Assembly (NCBI GenBank): GCA_016125095.1
Contig: WGMK01000015.1
Coordinates: forward strand, 310,001 to 374,000
Direction of reading: 5' to 3'
DNA from: Candidatus Hydrogenedens sp.
Lineage (GTDB): Bacteria; Hydrogenedentota; Hydrogenedentia; Hydrogenedentales; JAEUWI01
DNA length: 64,000 nucleotides
Under the pieces are notes generated by a model. It was given only the letters and a program-made list of their open reading frames with translations. It was not told the origin of the DNA and ran no database searches. A program made the position numbers and the translations under genes. This document shows, in pieces, positions 32,559 through 41,190 of the stretch; the first letter of the stretch is position 1; every line of letters starts with the position of its first letter.

Positions 32559-33772
32559 GCGGGCGTCCTTTCCCGGATGCAGTCGTTCACGGCGGCGAGC
32601 ACCTCGTCCACCGTGATGGCTTGTACGCAGAGGTTATTCTGACAGGGCGAGGCGCGGTAGTTGTAGGTGGTCAGGCAGGGGCTGCACGCGAAGTGCTTGT
32701 AGAGCACGTGCGCGCGGTCGCCCAGCGGTCCGAACAGCGTCGGCGTCTCGGGACCATACAGCACGACCTGATGCACCGGCGTCATCGCTGCAAAGTGCGA
32801 GGGACCGCTGTCGTTCGTCACCAGCACATCGGCCGCGGACAACAGGCAGAGGAATTCGTGCAGGGTCATCTTGCCGGCCAGGCTCAGCACGCGGTCGGAC
32901 CCGATACTCTGGGCGATGGCCTCGATGTCGGCTGCCTCGTTGGACAGGCCGGTGAAGATGATGCGCGCATCGGGGTATTCCGCCAGCAGGACGCGGCCGA
33001 GTTCGCCGTAGCGTTCCGAGGGCCATTTGCGGATGCGTAGCGTGTCGGTGCAATTGGGATGCAGCACGAAGGCGGGTCCGCCGCCGATGCCCGCGCGCTC
33101 GACCGTCTCGGCGTAGGTAATCGGGTTCGGCTGGAATTCCTCCGCCGGCAGGTCGCGACCGGCGGTGTCTTCTTTCAGCAGCGGCACCTGGTGCGGGTCG
33201 GCCTCGAGCGCGCGCACTAGCACGTCGTAGGCCACCGCCGTGTGCAGATACGGATTGTAGGCCACGCGGTGGGTCATCAGGTCGCCGCGGTAGGCGGTCT
33301 CGCCATTGAATCCGTGCAGGCCCACGCGCCGGGTCGCGCCCGTCAGGTAGGTCAGCACCGCCGAACCGCGCGCGAAAAACTCGAGATCGATCACGGCGTC
33401 AATGCCCGCCAGCCGGATTTTGTACAGGGCCGCGAGGGTATCCCACAGCACGACGAAGGGGTCACTCGTGCGGATGGTAAACACATTGGCGTGGGGCACC
33501 AGATCGAGCGCGTCGAGGATGGCGCGGTTCTCGGCGAAGATGCAGAAGTAGGTGTTCTCGCGGCCGGCGAGATCCCATGCGCGCCGGGCTGCGCCGCTCG
33601 CCACCACCAGCGCGCCCTGTTCCTCCAGCTTGATGAACAGCACCTTGCGAGGCGGGGCCTTGGGCTCGGGCTCGAGGCCCATGGCGCGGACCACATAGCG
33701 CCAGCAGGTGAGCAGCAGGCAGAGCGGGCGGCCCACCCAGTAGTCGATGAGGCGCATGGCCCACGCTCTCAT
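32555..33772 (-). CDS. GT9-family glycosyltransferase (heptosyltransferase-like)
   Basis: 405 residues with the two Rossmann-like halves of the GT9 (LPS heptosyltransferase) fold. KVLFIKLEEQGALVVASGAARRAW replaces the usual iRxxxxGDvvlttP start. The C-terminal nucleotide-sugar half shows FVLHPNCTDTLRIRKWPSERYGEL, LVTNDSGPSHFAAMTPVHQVVLYGPETPTLFGPL, the classic NDSGPxHxA motif. A Cys-rich tail (CSPCLTTYNYRASPCQNNLC) matches the heptosyltransferase C-terminus. It adds a sugar to an envelope lipid or glycan in the cytoplasm. The second gene of the operon; gaps to neighbours are 34 and -4 bases. Confidence 0.88.
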   Translation of the reverse strand: MRAWAMRLIDYWVGRPLCLLLTCWRYVVRAMGLEPEPKAPPRKVLFIKLEEQGALVVASGAARRAWDLAGRENTYFCIFAENRAILDALDLVPHANVFTIRTSDPFVVLWDTLAALYKIRLAGIDAVIDLEFFARGSAVLTYLTGATRRVGLHGFNGETAYRGDLMTHRVAYNPYLHTAVAYDVLVRALEADPHQVPLLKEDTAGRDLPAEEFQPNPITYAETVERAGIGGGPAFVLHPNCTDTLRIRKWPSERYGELGRVLLAEYPDARIIFTGLSNEAADIEAIAQSIGSDRVLSLAGKMTLHEFLCLLSAADVLVTNDSGPSHFAAMTPVHQVVLYGPETPTLFGPLGDRAHVLYKHFACSPCLTTYNYRASPCQNNLCVQAITVDEVLAAVNDCIRERTPA

Positions 33773-33806
33773 GCTCGCGCCCTCCCCTGCACGATACGCG
33801 CGCGCC

Positions 33807-34988
33807 TCAGGCCTGCGGCCGGGCGTCTGCGGACTTTGCCGCCTGCGCCCGCCGCGTGTCGAGGTAATACCGCACCGCCTTGTAGGTCTTCAGCGGCTCC
33901 TTGAGCAGGTTCCGGAAACTTAGGCGCAGGCTCAGTTCGGCGTTGGTGGTATCCCAGCAGGCCTTGTCGCACTGGCGCACCAGCTGGCGGTGGCGCTGGA
34001 ATTCGGGACTCCGCCAGATTTCGTGCAGCGGCTTCTGGCGCACGTTGGCGCAGGGCGGCTTGTCGAAGCAGGCGGCCACCTCGCCCTGCGGATTTACCGT
34101 CGCGATGGCATACCCGGCATAGCAATAGAAGTTCGAGGCCGGTTCGCGGTAGAGGTGCTCGATACCGTTGAAGAAGCGCTCGGTGCAGCTCTCGAGATCC
34201 GTGCCCTCGAGCGCCTCGCGGATACGGCCGATCTCGGCATTCAGCTCGGGGATATCCGCCTCGGTGAACACCATGTCCTCGTATTCCTCCAGCGGCTTGT
34301 CCTTGTGCTGAAGGTTGGAATGAATGGGCGCGAACTTCACCTGGTTCAGGCCCTCGCGCTGGGCGAAGGTCACCATGTCGGCCAGCGAGCCGATGTTGTG
34401 CTTGTTCATCACGTTGTTCAGCCCGATTTTGATTTCGGGCGCGGCGGCGCGCAGTTTACGCACGCCTTGCAGCGTATGCTCGAAGGTGCCCTTGCCGCGG
34501 ATGGCATCGTGAATCGCGGGGTCCGTGCTCTCGATGGAAATGGACACCGTCTCCACCCCCGTATCCTTCAGCAGCGCCACGTTCTTGTCGCGCAACAGCA
34601 GGCCGTTGGTGTTCAGGTGCACTGCCATGCCCTTGCCGCGGGCGTAGGCGATCAACTCGAAGAGGTCCTTCCGCAGCAGCGCCTCGCCGCCCGTGATGGA
34701 AATGACCTGGGTGCGGAGTTTTTCGGCCGAATCCACCACGGCCTTCCACTGGTCCAGGTCCATCATGTCATGGTCGCCGGGGGAATAATCGCAGGCGCCG
34801 CACATCTTGCACTTAAGATTGCACTTGTCGGTCACCATCAGCACGAGAATGGGCAGCGGCGCCGGGGCGGCATTGAGATGGCGCGCCAGCCACACCCGGA
34901 AAAAGTCAAAGACTTTCCCGAGCGGCCCGATGCCTGCCTTGCGCAGGGGCTGTGCTGCCGCGTCCGACACGATTTCCTGGACTCCCAA
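33807..34988 (-). CDS. Radical SAM protein with SPASM-like C-terminus
   Basis: 393 residues. The cluster loop CNLKCKMC (~55-62) and the SAM-binding SITGGEALLR, LNTNG and SISIES strands define the radical SAM core. The C-terminus has a SPASM-like set of cysteines: FYCYAGYAIATVNPQGEVAACFDKPPCANV and LVRQCDKACWDT, suggesting auxiliary clusters. Such enzymes modify peptides, sugars or lipids. The listed start is TTG (34988); a GTG at 34967 preceded by AGGAAATC is an equally good choice. It is the first gene of a five-gene run including GT9, aminotransferase, a second radical SAM and mgtE, and diverges from the cyclase gene (147-base gap). Confidence 0.88.
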   Translation of the reverse strand: MGVQEIVSDAAAQPLRKAGIGPLGKVFDFFRVWLARHLNAAPAPLPILVLMVTDKCNLKCKMCGACDYSPGDHDMMDLDQWKAVVDSAEKLRTQVISITGGEALLRKDLFELIAYARGKGMAVHLNTNGLLLRDKNVALLKDTGVETVSISIESTDPAIHDAIRGKGTFEHTLQGVRKLRAAAPEIKIGLNNVMNKHNIGSLADMVTFAQREGLNQVKFAPIHSNLQHKDKPLEEYEDMVFTEADIPELNAEIGRIREALEGTDLESCTERFFNGIEHLYREPASNFYCYAGYAIATVNPQGEVAACFDKPPCANVRQKPLHEIWRSPEFQRHRQLVRQCDKACWDTTNAELSLRLSFRNLLKEPLKTYKAVRYYLDTRRAQAAKSADARPQA

Positions 34989-35135
34989 GCCCGGTATGCG
35001 CCGGATGGAAAGCCCCCCGGCGCGTCCTTCTGCCTTCTCGCAAGTATAACAGAGTCAAGGGGGCCGCGTAATCCGCGCGCTTGGTGGAACCCTTCCACGA
35101 GCGGTGGTATCATAAAATCCTGAGGAACAGGGGTA

Positions 35136-36779
35136 ATGCCGCAACTGATCATAGAGCAGCCCGGGATACCGCCGATGACGGTGCCCATGGACTCCGATGA
35201 GCTGACCTTCGGACGCTCCGAGGAAAGCGACATCGTGCTGGTGGCCGAGGAAGTTTCGCGCAACCACGCCAAAATCTGCCGCCGCGGCGACCGCATGGTC
35301 GTGCTGGACCTCAAGAGCCTGAACGGCACCTATGTCAACCGCCAGCGCATCGTCGAGCGCGTGCTTTCCCACCAGGACGAAATCTGGTTCGGCAGCAAAT
35401 GTCGCGTGGTGTTCCGGGACGATACGAATTTCGGCAAGCGAAGCCCCCAGCTGGAGCCCCGCGATACCGAGAGCGCCATGCTGCGCAGCGTCGACAAAAT
35501 CCGAGCCGAGATGGAACGGGTTGGCAACAACATGACCATGATCGGGCGGCCCGCCTCGGGGGCGGCCGCCGTGCAGCAGACCCTGGCGGGCGTCGCGCCC
35601 GAGCAGGATCTGGTGCAGATGGGCCGGGCCTACCGCCGCCTTGCCGCGCTCTACGAGGTCAGCAAGATTATGGCCTCCGGCTTCGATCTCGACGAGCGGC
35701 TCAGCCAGGTGCTCGATTTGATCCTGCGCGAACTCGAGGCCGACCGCGGCTTCGTGATGCTGAAGGAGCAGAACGGCGAGCAGCTGAACGTGCGGCTGGC
35801 CCGCCAGATGGGGCAGGACCTCGAGGCCTCGTCGCCCAGCATGGGCATTGCCGGGCGCGCCGCGATAGACGGCGAACCCGTGCTGATGACCGACAGCGCG
35901 ACCGACCAGGAATTCGGCATGCGCGACAGCATCATCCAGAATAAGATCCGCAGCGCCATGTGCGTGCCCCTGCAGATGCGCGACGAGATCTTCGGCTCCA
36001 TCTACATCGACACGCAGAAATTCCACGTGGCCTTCGGCGATGCCGACCTCGAGCTCTTCGCCTCGCTCGCCTCGCAGGCGGCCATGGCGATTCACAACGT
36101 GCAGTTGCACGAACAGGTCGTCAACGCCGAGAAACGCCGCCAGGATTTCAGCCGCTTCCTCTCGCCGGACCTCGTCGAGCGAATCATGACCACCAACACC
36201 AGCCTCGAGCTGGGCGGACAGAAGACCGAGGCGACGACGATCTTCTGTGATATCCGCGGCTTCACCAACATCAGCGAACGCTCCGCCCCGCAGGAAATCG
36301 TCGCGATGCTGAACGAGCACTTCACCGCCGTCACCGAAATCATCTTCCACTACCAGGGCACCATCAACAAGTTCATCGGCGACGAAGTGATGGCCGTGTT
36401 CGGCGCGCCTTTCAGCACCGGCGACGAGCCCTTCCAGGCCGTTTGTGCCGCCATCGCCATTCAGAACAAGAACGAAGAACTGAACGAACTCCGCAAGCGC
36501 GAAGGCCGCCCGGCCATCCACCTGGGCATCGGCATCGAATCCGGCGAAGTCAGCGCCGGCTACATCGGCTCGCCCATGCGCATGGAGTACACGGTCATCG
36601 GCGACAAGGTGAACACCGCCAGCCGCCTCTGCGGCCAGGCCAAGGGCGGCCAGATCATCGTCGGCAAGGAAACCTGGGACCGCGTAAAAGACCGCGTCAC
36701 CGGCCAGCACTCCGGAGCCGTCCCCCTCAAAGGCAAAGAACACCCCGTCGAGATCTACGAAGTCACGGGGCTGCAATAG
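35136..36779 (+). CDS. FHA-GAF-class III adenylate/guanylate cyclase
   Basis: 547 residues. FHA domain (~20-100) with LTFGRSEESDIVL and VSRNHAKI, the phosphothreonine-binding loops. GAF domain (~175-325) with ELEADRGFVML and MCVPLQMRDEIFGSIYID. A short coiled helix leads to the class III cyclase domain (~335-545): metal ligands Asp372 (FCDIRGFT) and Asp416 (KFIGDEVMAVFG), and the transition-state pair Asn493/Arg497 in NTASRL. All catalytic residues are present, so it should make cAMP. Control by phosphopeptide and small ligand is likely. A cNMP-binding protein lies at 4497. RBS GAGGAA precedes the ATG; a GTGGAA-CCC-TTCCAC hairpin sits at 35084-35098. Confidence 0.93.
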   Translation: MPQLIIEQPGIPPMTVPMDSDELTFGRSEESDIVLVAEEVSRNHAKICRRGDRMVVLDLKSLNGTYVNRQRIVERVLSHQDEIWFGSKCRVVFRDDTNFGKRSPQLEPRDTESAMLRSVDKIRAEMERVGNNMTMIGRPASGAAAVQQTLAGVAPEQDLVQMGRAYRRLAALYEVSKIMASGFDLDERLSQVLDLILRELEADRGFVMLKEQNGEQLNVRLARQMGQDLEASSPSMGIAGRAAIDGEPVLMTDSATDQEFGMRDSIIQNKIRSAMCVPLQMRDEIFGSIYIDTQKFHVAFGDADLELFASLASQAAMAIHNVQLHEQVVNAEKRRQDFSRFLSPDLVERIMTTNTSLELGGQKTEATTIFCDIRGFTNISERSAPQEIVAMLNEHFTAVTEIIFHYQGTINKFIGDEVMAVFGAPFSTGDEPFQAVCAAIAIQNKNEELNELRKREGRPAIHLGIGIESGEVSAGYIGSPMRMEYTVIGDKVNTASRLCGQAKGGQIIVGKETWDRVKDRVTGQHSGAVPLKGKEHPVEIYEVTGLQ

Positions 36780-36827
36780 GGCCCAGCGGTAGGGCGAGCG
36801 TACCCGCGAGCCACCCCGCGCGGCGCT

Positions 36828-37406
36828 CTACTCCGCCTTAATCACCAGGCGCCAGAACACCCCGGCGGTGGCGGCGAGTCCTGCCGCGCCGAGCGCGAGG
36901 TGGAGTCCCCATTGCTGGAGAAATCCCGGTTCCGCAGGCGTTCCCTGCGATACCGCCGCAGGAGCGTTTCCGCTGGACTCGGGCGCAGCATCGCGCGAGA
37001 GCAGGGCCGATTCCATTTCTGCTGCGCGCTGGGCCAATTCGATCTCGGACTTCGGGAAATACAATTCGCCCTGCGGGGTCGACACCGGCGCGTAGCCCGC
37101 GGATTCCCAGTCGCGCTTGAGGCGGCCTTCGCGGAGCACCGGCGTCTCGATGGAGAACTCCGGCAGCTTCATCACGCGCTTCGAGCCGGGATTCCACGGC
37201 GTGTCGTAGACAATGGTGGGGCGCTGCGCCGGGCCGAGGCTCACCGCTTCCGAGCGGTACCAATCGTTGTCCACATACAGCGCGCCGTAGCTGGTGCTGC
37301 CGTCGGATTCGCGGATGACGAAGGTGGGGACATCCTTGGGAATGTCGCCATAGAGCGGCACTTGGGCCAGGGCCGCCGCGGCGATATAGAGGGCGAGTGC
37401 GTGCAT
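36828..37406 (-). CDS. Secreted or membrane-anchored protein of unknown function
   Basis: 192 residues. A short signal peptide or anchor (MHALALYIAAAALAQ) is followed by a ~120-residue beta-rich domain (PTFVIRESDGSTSYGALYVDNDWYRS, ETPVLREGRLKRDWESAGYAPV, GELYFPKSEIELAQRAAEME) and a C-terminal membrane helix (WGLHLALGAAGLAATAGVFW) with a short basic end. Both ends in the membrane suggest a periplasmic or surface-tethered domain. I do not recognise the family. It converges on the cyclase gene (48 bases) and diverges from xylA (113 bases). Confidence 0.75.
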   Translation of the reverse strand: MHALALYIAAAALAQVPLYGDIPKDVPTFVIRESDGSTSYGALYVDNDWYRSEAVSLGPAQRPTIVYDTPWNPGSKRVMKLPEFSIETPVLREGRLKRDWESAGYAPVSTPQGELYFPKSEIELAQRAAEMESALLSRDAAPESSGNAPAAVSQGTPAEPGFLQQWGLHLALGAAGLAATAGVFWRLVIKAE

Positions 37407-37519
37407 GGGCGCAGTATAGGGGCTGCCGCGGCCGCGTTCCAGCCGTTGTATCGGGGGCCTTCGCGTGCTACGATTGCGCCCGCAATCCGGGCTTATCCAC
37501 CGCAGGAAAGGGAGCTGTC

Positions 37520-38830
37520 ATGCCGGAATATTTTCCGAAGGTCAAGAAGATTAAGTACGAGGGGCCGGGCTCGAAAAACCCCTTCGCGTTCAAGCACTAC
37601 AACCCCAAGCAGAAGGTGATGGGCAAGACCATGGCCGAGCACCTGCGCTTCGGCGTGGCGTATTGGCACACCTTCTGCGGCACGGGCGCCGACCCCTTCG
37701 GCCTGCCCACCTACAACCGCGCGTATCATCACAGCGACCCGATGCGCGAGGCGGAAATGAAGCTGGAGGCCGCGTTCGAGTTCTTCACCAAGCTCGGCGT
37801 GAATTACTACTGCTTCCATGATTTCGACATCGCGCCCGAGGGCGAGACGCTGGCCGAGAGCCAGAAGCGGCTGGACCACATTGTGAAGCTGGCGAAGAAG
37901 CTGCAGAACGACACGGGCGTGAAGCTGCTGTGGGGCACGTGCAACCTGTTCAGCCATCCGCGGTTCATGGGCGGCGCGGCCACCAGCCCCTCGCCGCAGG
38001 TCTTCGCCTATGCCGGCGCCAAGGTGAAGAAGGCGCTCGAGGTGACCAAGTATCTCGGCGGCGAGGGCTACACCTTCTGGGGCGGCCGCGAGGGCTACGA
38101 GTGCCTGTGGAACACCGACATGGGCCGCGAGTTCGATCACCTCGGCCGTTTCCTCCACATGGCCGTGGACTACAAGAAAGAGATCAAGTTCAAGGGGCAG
38201 TTCTACATCGAGCCGAAGCCCTGCGAACCGACGAAGCACCAGTACGATTTCGACTCGGCCAGCTGCTACGCCTTCCTGCAGCACTACGGCCTGGTGGACC
38301 ACCTGAAGCTGAACATCGAGGCGAACCACGCCACGCTGGCCGGCCACACGCTGCATCACGAACTGGCCTTCGCAGCGGCGCACGGCATCCTCGGTTCGGT
38401 GGATGCCAACCGCGGCGACGAGCTGCTGGGCTGGGACACCGACCAGTTCCCCACCAACATCTACGAAACCACCATGGCGATGTACCTGATCCTGAAGGCG
38501 GGCGGGTTCACCACGGGCGGCCTGAATTTCGACGCGAAGATCCGCCGCCAGTCCACCGACCCCGAAGATTTGTTCCACGCGCACATCGGCGCGATGGACG
38601 CCTTCGCGCGCGGCCTCAAGAATGCCGCGAAGATGATCAAAGACAAGGCGCTCGACAAGATCGTCGCCCAGCGCTACAAGGGCTGGGACAGCAAGCTCGG
38701 CAAAGACATCGAGGGCGGCAAGGTCGGGTTCAAGGAACTCGAGGCCTACACCTTCGAGCACGGCGAGCCCGAAGTGCAGAGCGGCCGCCAGGAATACATC
38801 GAGAACGTCATCAACGAATACATCGCGTAA
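37520..38830 (+). CDS. xylA: Xylose isomerase
   Basis: Interconverts D-xylose and D-xylulose (and glucose/fructose) in the cytoplasm. The 436 residues match the class II length. Catalytic and metal residues are visible: His in CFHDFD (~97-100), WGGREGYE (~180-187), EPKPCEPTKHQYDFD (~230-244) with the metal Glu and Lys, and NIEANHATLAGHTLHHEL (~263-280) with metal Glu and His. Asp pairs in LGSVDANRGDELLGWDTDQF provide the second metal site. ATG 37520 has GGAAAGGGAG about 6 bases upstream. No xylulokinase or transporter is adjacent. A strong terminator follows, so it is monocistronic. It complements the secreted xylanase at 3260. Confidence 0.97.
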   Translation: MPEYFPKVKKIKYEGPGSKNPFAFKHYNPKQKVMGKTMAEHLRFGVAYWHTFCGTGADPFGLPTYNRAYHHSDPMREAEMKLEAAFEFFTKLGVNYYCFHDFDIAPEGETLAESQKRLDHIVKLAKKLQNDTGVKLLWGTCNLFSHPRFMGGAATSPSPQVFAYAGAKVKKALEVTKYLGGEGYTFWGGREGYECLWNTDMGREFDHLGRFLHMAVDYKKEIKFKGQFYIEPKPCEPTKHQYDFDSASCYAFLQHYGLVDHLKLNIEANHATLAGHTLHHELAFAAAHGILGSVDANRGDELLGWDTDQFPTNIYETTMAMYLILKAGGFTTGGLNFDAKIRRQSTDPEDLFHAHIGAMDAFARGLKNAAKMIKDKALDKIVAQRYKGWDSKLGKDIEGGKVGFKELEAYTFEHGEPEVQSGRQEYIENVINEYIA

Positions 38831-38848
38831 GAGACGTCAGGCAATTCC

Positions 38849-38895
38849 CGCCCCGGGCCTCCGCAGCAAACGCGGACGCCCGGGGCGTTTGTTTT
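38849..38895 (+). terminator. Rho-independent terminator of xylA
   Basis: CGCCCCGGGC (38849-38858) pairs with GCCCGGGGCG (38878-38887), extended inward by TCCGC/GCGGA across one mismatch, and followed by TTTGTTTT. Confidence 0.85.
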
Positions 38896-39076
38896 CATGC
38901 AGCATAAATAACCCGCGCCGGTCCGTGGTACCTTCTTGCGTGGAGGATATTTGCCTTGCCCATGTGGCTCGCCCTGGCCATCTGCCGGAATCTGTAGCAC
39001 GGCATGGGCATGCAATACATTGCATCACATAACCGGTAACGACGCGTCATCCCCGGAAGGGGATGAATTATCGTAG

Positions 39077-39271
39077 CCCCGGGTCGCGACTCGCTTCGAG
39101 GCGCCACCCGGGGATAGAGGCCCGATGAAACAACCACGGAAGTGGTTGCTGAAATCACGGCTTTTCATTAACCGCTGCCGCGGTTGTCGGGTGAAACGGC
39201 TTACCCCGGGTAGCCGCCGCGAAGCGCGGCGCCAACCCGGGGCTACAATTGGGCAACCACTCCCGTGGTTG
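39077..39271. repeat. Cluster of REP-like palindromes in the xylA-39435 gap
   Basis: Two long hairpins share the arm CCCCGGGT...ACCCGGGG (39077-39084/39106-39113 and 39204-39211/39235-39242) and lie in opposite order relative to two short hairpins CAACCAC...GTGGTTG (39131-39137/39142-39148 and 39254-39260/39265-39271). The loops contain GCGAAGCGC-type turns. The 604-base stretch from 38831 to 39434 holds no supported gene. Confidence 0.65.
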
Positions 39272-39339
39272 GCGGGCACGCCTCCACAACGGCTAAGAAC
39301 GCACGCGTTTTCAGGGCTGCTCCTTGGCGGTTTCATGGG

Positions 39340-39366
39340 TCCTATCCGTCCTATCCGTCCCAGTCC
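39340..39366. repeat. Short tandem repeat, 9-bp unit
   Basis: TCCTATCCG twice in tandem (39340-39348 and 39349-39357), then a degenerate third unit TCCCAGTCC. It lies about 70 bases before the hairpin-controlled gene. Confidence 0.6.
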
Positions 39367-39400
39367 ATCCTACGCCTCAGCACCGAATAAATAGCCCGCC

Positions 39401-39436
39401 ATCTCGGTAGTACTCCACAAGGAGGAATACCGAGAT
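39401..39436 (+). promoter_or_regulatory. RNA hairpin enclosing the Shine-Dalgarno and start codon of the 39435 gene
   Basis: ATCTCGGTA (39401-39409) is perfectly complementary to TACCGAGAT (39428-39436); the last two bases are the A and T of the ATG. Between them CTCC (39413-39416) pairs with GGAG (39421-39424) around an ACAA tetraloop, so the ribosome-binding sequence AAGGAGGAA is inside the structure. The geometry is that of a translational off-switch, such as a thermometer or protein operator. Confidence 0.6.
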
Positions 39437-39785
39437 GTTCGAGTTCGAATGGCCACGCGCATTGAAGCACCTGGTGGAAAACCTGCTGCACGGCGCGGCG
39501 TGGATAGTCGCGTGGTTCTTTACCTGGCTCGTCGCGCTGATCTGTCCGTTTCTGTTTCTCGCCCGGGAACAGCGGTTCGCGTTCTACCGATCCCCGCTGC
39601 GCGCGCTGGACCACTATGACCAAGACACGGTGTTGCTGCTGGCGGTGGCCTATGCGCTGTGCATGGGCGTGCTGGCCGCGGCGTTCCTCTACACTTACCA
39701 CCGCGAGCTGAATCGCGGCCGGGGCAAGCTGAAGGAAATCAAGGCGCTTTCGAGCGGCTCGCTGTCGCCTCGCGCCCCGCGATAG
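39435..39785 (+). CDS. Small membrane protein with two helices, function unknown
   Basis: 116 residues with two predicted membrane helices (~18-44, LLHGAAWIVAWFFTWLVALICPFLFL; ~68-88, LLLAVAYALCMGVLAAAFLYTY) and a basic C-terminal tail. The key residues quoted are HGAAW, CPFLFL and YHREL. The family is not recognised. A strong AAGGAGG 8 bases before the ATG supports the start, but the same sequence is folded into the hairpin at 39401-39436, so expression is likely gated at translation. It precedes xseA by 52 bases. Confidence 0.75.
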   Translation: MFEFEWPRALKHLVENLLHGAAWIVAWFFTWLVALICPFLFLAREQRFAFYRSPLRALDHYDQDTVLLLAVAYALCMGVLAAAFLYTYHRELNRGRGKLKEIKALSSGSLSPRAPR

Positions 39786-39837
39786 CCCCGCGCCGCGCCT
39801 TCCCCCGCCCGGGCCGGATTCGCTACAATCGGGCGCT

Positions 39838-41190
39838 ATGGCCGCCGCATCCCCCGAAATATGGACCGTTTCGCAACTGACCCGCCGCATCAAGTCGGCG
39901 CTGGAGTCGGCCATCGGTTCCGCGTGGATATCCGGCGAAATCTCGAACTGGAAGGTTGCGGCCTCGGGGCATGCGTATTTCACGCTCAAGGACGCCGACA
40001 GCCAGATCGACGCGGTGATGTTCAAGGGTAAGCTGGGACGCCTGCGCTTCGAGCCGGAGAGCGGCCTCGAGGTGCTGGCCCACGGCACGATCAGCGTCTA
40101 CGAGCGCCGCGGCAACTACCAGATTGTGCTCGACGACATGCAGCCGCGCGGCGTCGGCGCACTGCAGCTGGCCTTTGAAAAGCTCAAGCGCAAGCTGCAG
40201 GACGAAGGCCTGTTCGACGCGGAACACAAGAAGCCGCTGCCCCTGCTGCCCCGGCGCATCGGCGTGGTCACGTCGCCCACAGGCGCGGCCATCCGCGATA
40301 TCCTCAACGTGCTCGGCCGACGCTTCGCCAACCTGCACGTGCTGCTCTATCCCGCACGCGTGCAGGGCGATGGCGCCGCAGCGGAGATTGCCGAGGGCAT
40401 CCGCGCGCTGGACGACTACGGCGTCGACGTGATGATTGTCGGGCGCGGCGGTGGCTCGCTGGAAGACCTCTGGCCCTTCAACGAAGAAGTGGTCGTGCGC
40501 GCCGTGTTCGATGCCCGCACGCCGATCATCTCTGCCGTGGGACACGAAATCGACTACGCGCTCTCCGACTTCGCGGCGGACGTGCGCGCGCCCACGCCCT
40601 CGGCCGCGGCCGAACTGGTGGTGCGCGAACAGCAGGCGCTGGCCGACCAGATTGGCGTGCTGCGTTCGCGGCTGGGGTCGGCGCTCGCGCAGCGGCTCGA
40701 CCGTACGCGCTACCGGCTCGACGCCTGCCGCAACAGTTTTGTTTTCCGCCGCCCGGAGGAGCTCTTCCGGCAGCAGCGCATGCAATTGGACGACCTGGAC
40801 CTGCGGCTGCGCGACAGCCTGCTCGACCGCAGCGCCGATGCGCGCGCCCGGCTCGAGCGGGCCAGGAGCGCCCTGCGGTACCTGTCGCCCGGCAATCAGG
40901 TGCAGCGCGCGCAGGAACGGCTGACCGTGCTGCAGCGTCGGCTGGCGCAGGCGGGAGGCGCGGCGCCCGAGCGCGCCCGCAACCGGCTGCATCCGCTGGC
41001 CGCGCGGCTGCACGCGCTGAGTCCGCTGGCGATACTCGGGCGCGGCTACGCGCTGGCGTGGAAGGAGCCGGGACGCGAACTGGTGCGGGGTGCGGGCATG
41101 CTGGCCCCGGGCGATACCCTGCGGCTGCGATTCGGCGAGGGCGAGGCAGAGGCAACGGTGACCAACGTAAAGGAACAGGACAATGGCTAA
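39838..41190 (+). CDS. xseA: Exodeoxyribonuclease VII large subunit
   Basis: 450 residues, the usual length. Together with the small subunit it degrades single-stranded DNA in both directions in the cytoplasm. The N-terminal OB fold (TVSQLTRRIKSALESAIGSAWISGEISNW and HAYFTLKDADSQIDAVMF, key motif GEISN) binds DNA. The catalytic core shows GVVTSPTGAAIRDIL, VIVGRGGGSLEDLWPFNEE and TPIISAVGHEIDYALSDFAADVRAPTPSAAAEL, each a family signature. The long C-terminal coiled coil and the final GRGYALAW motif are present. Its 3' end overlaps xseB by 8 bases. Confidence 0.96.
   Translation: MAAASPEIWTVSQLTRRIKSALESAIGSAWISGEISNWKVAASGHAYFTLKDADSQIDAVMFKGKLGRLRFEPESGLEVLAHGTISVYERRGNYQIVLDDMQPRGVGALQLAFEKLKRKLQDEGLFDAEHKKPLPLLPRRIGVVTSPTGAAIRDILNVLGRRFANLHVLLYPARVQGDGAAAEIAEGIRALDDYGVDVMIVGRGGGSLEDLWPFNEEVVVRAVFDARTPIISAVGHEIDYALSDFAADVRAPTPSAAAELVVREQQALADQIGVLRSRLGSALAQRLDRTRYRLDACRNSFVFRRPEELFRQQRMQLDDLDLRLRDSLLDRSADARARLERARSALRYLSPGNQVQRAQERLTVLQRRLAQAGGAAPERARNRLHPLAARLHALSPLAILGRGYALAWKEPGRELVRGAGMLAPGDTLRLRFGEGEAEATVTNVKEQDNG

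Noticed and set aside
39125..39394. Open frame of 89 codons in the repeat region after xylA
   Set aside because: It spans the palindromic repeats and the TCCTATCC tandem repeat, has arginine-rich composition and no ribosome-binding site.
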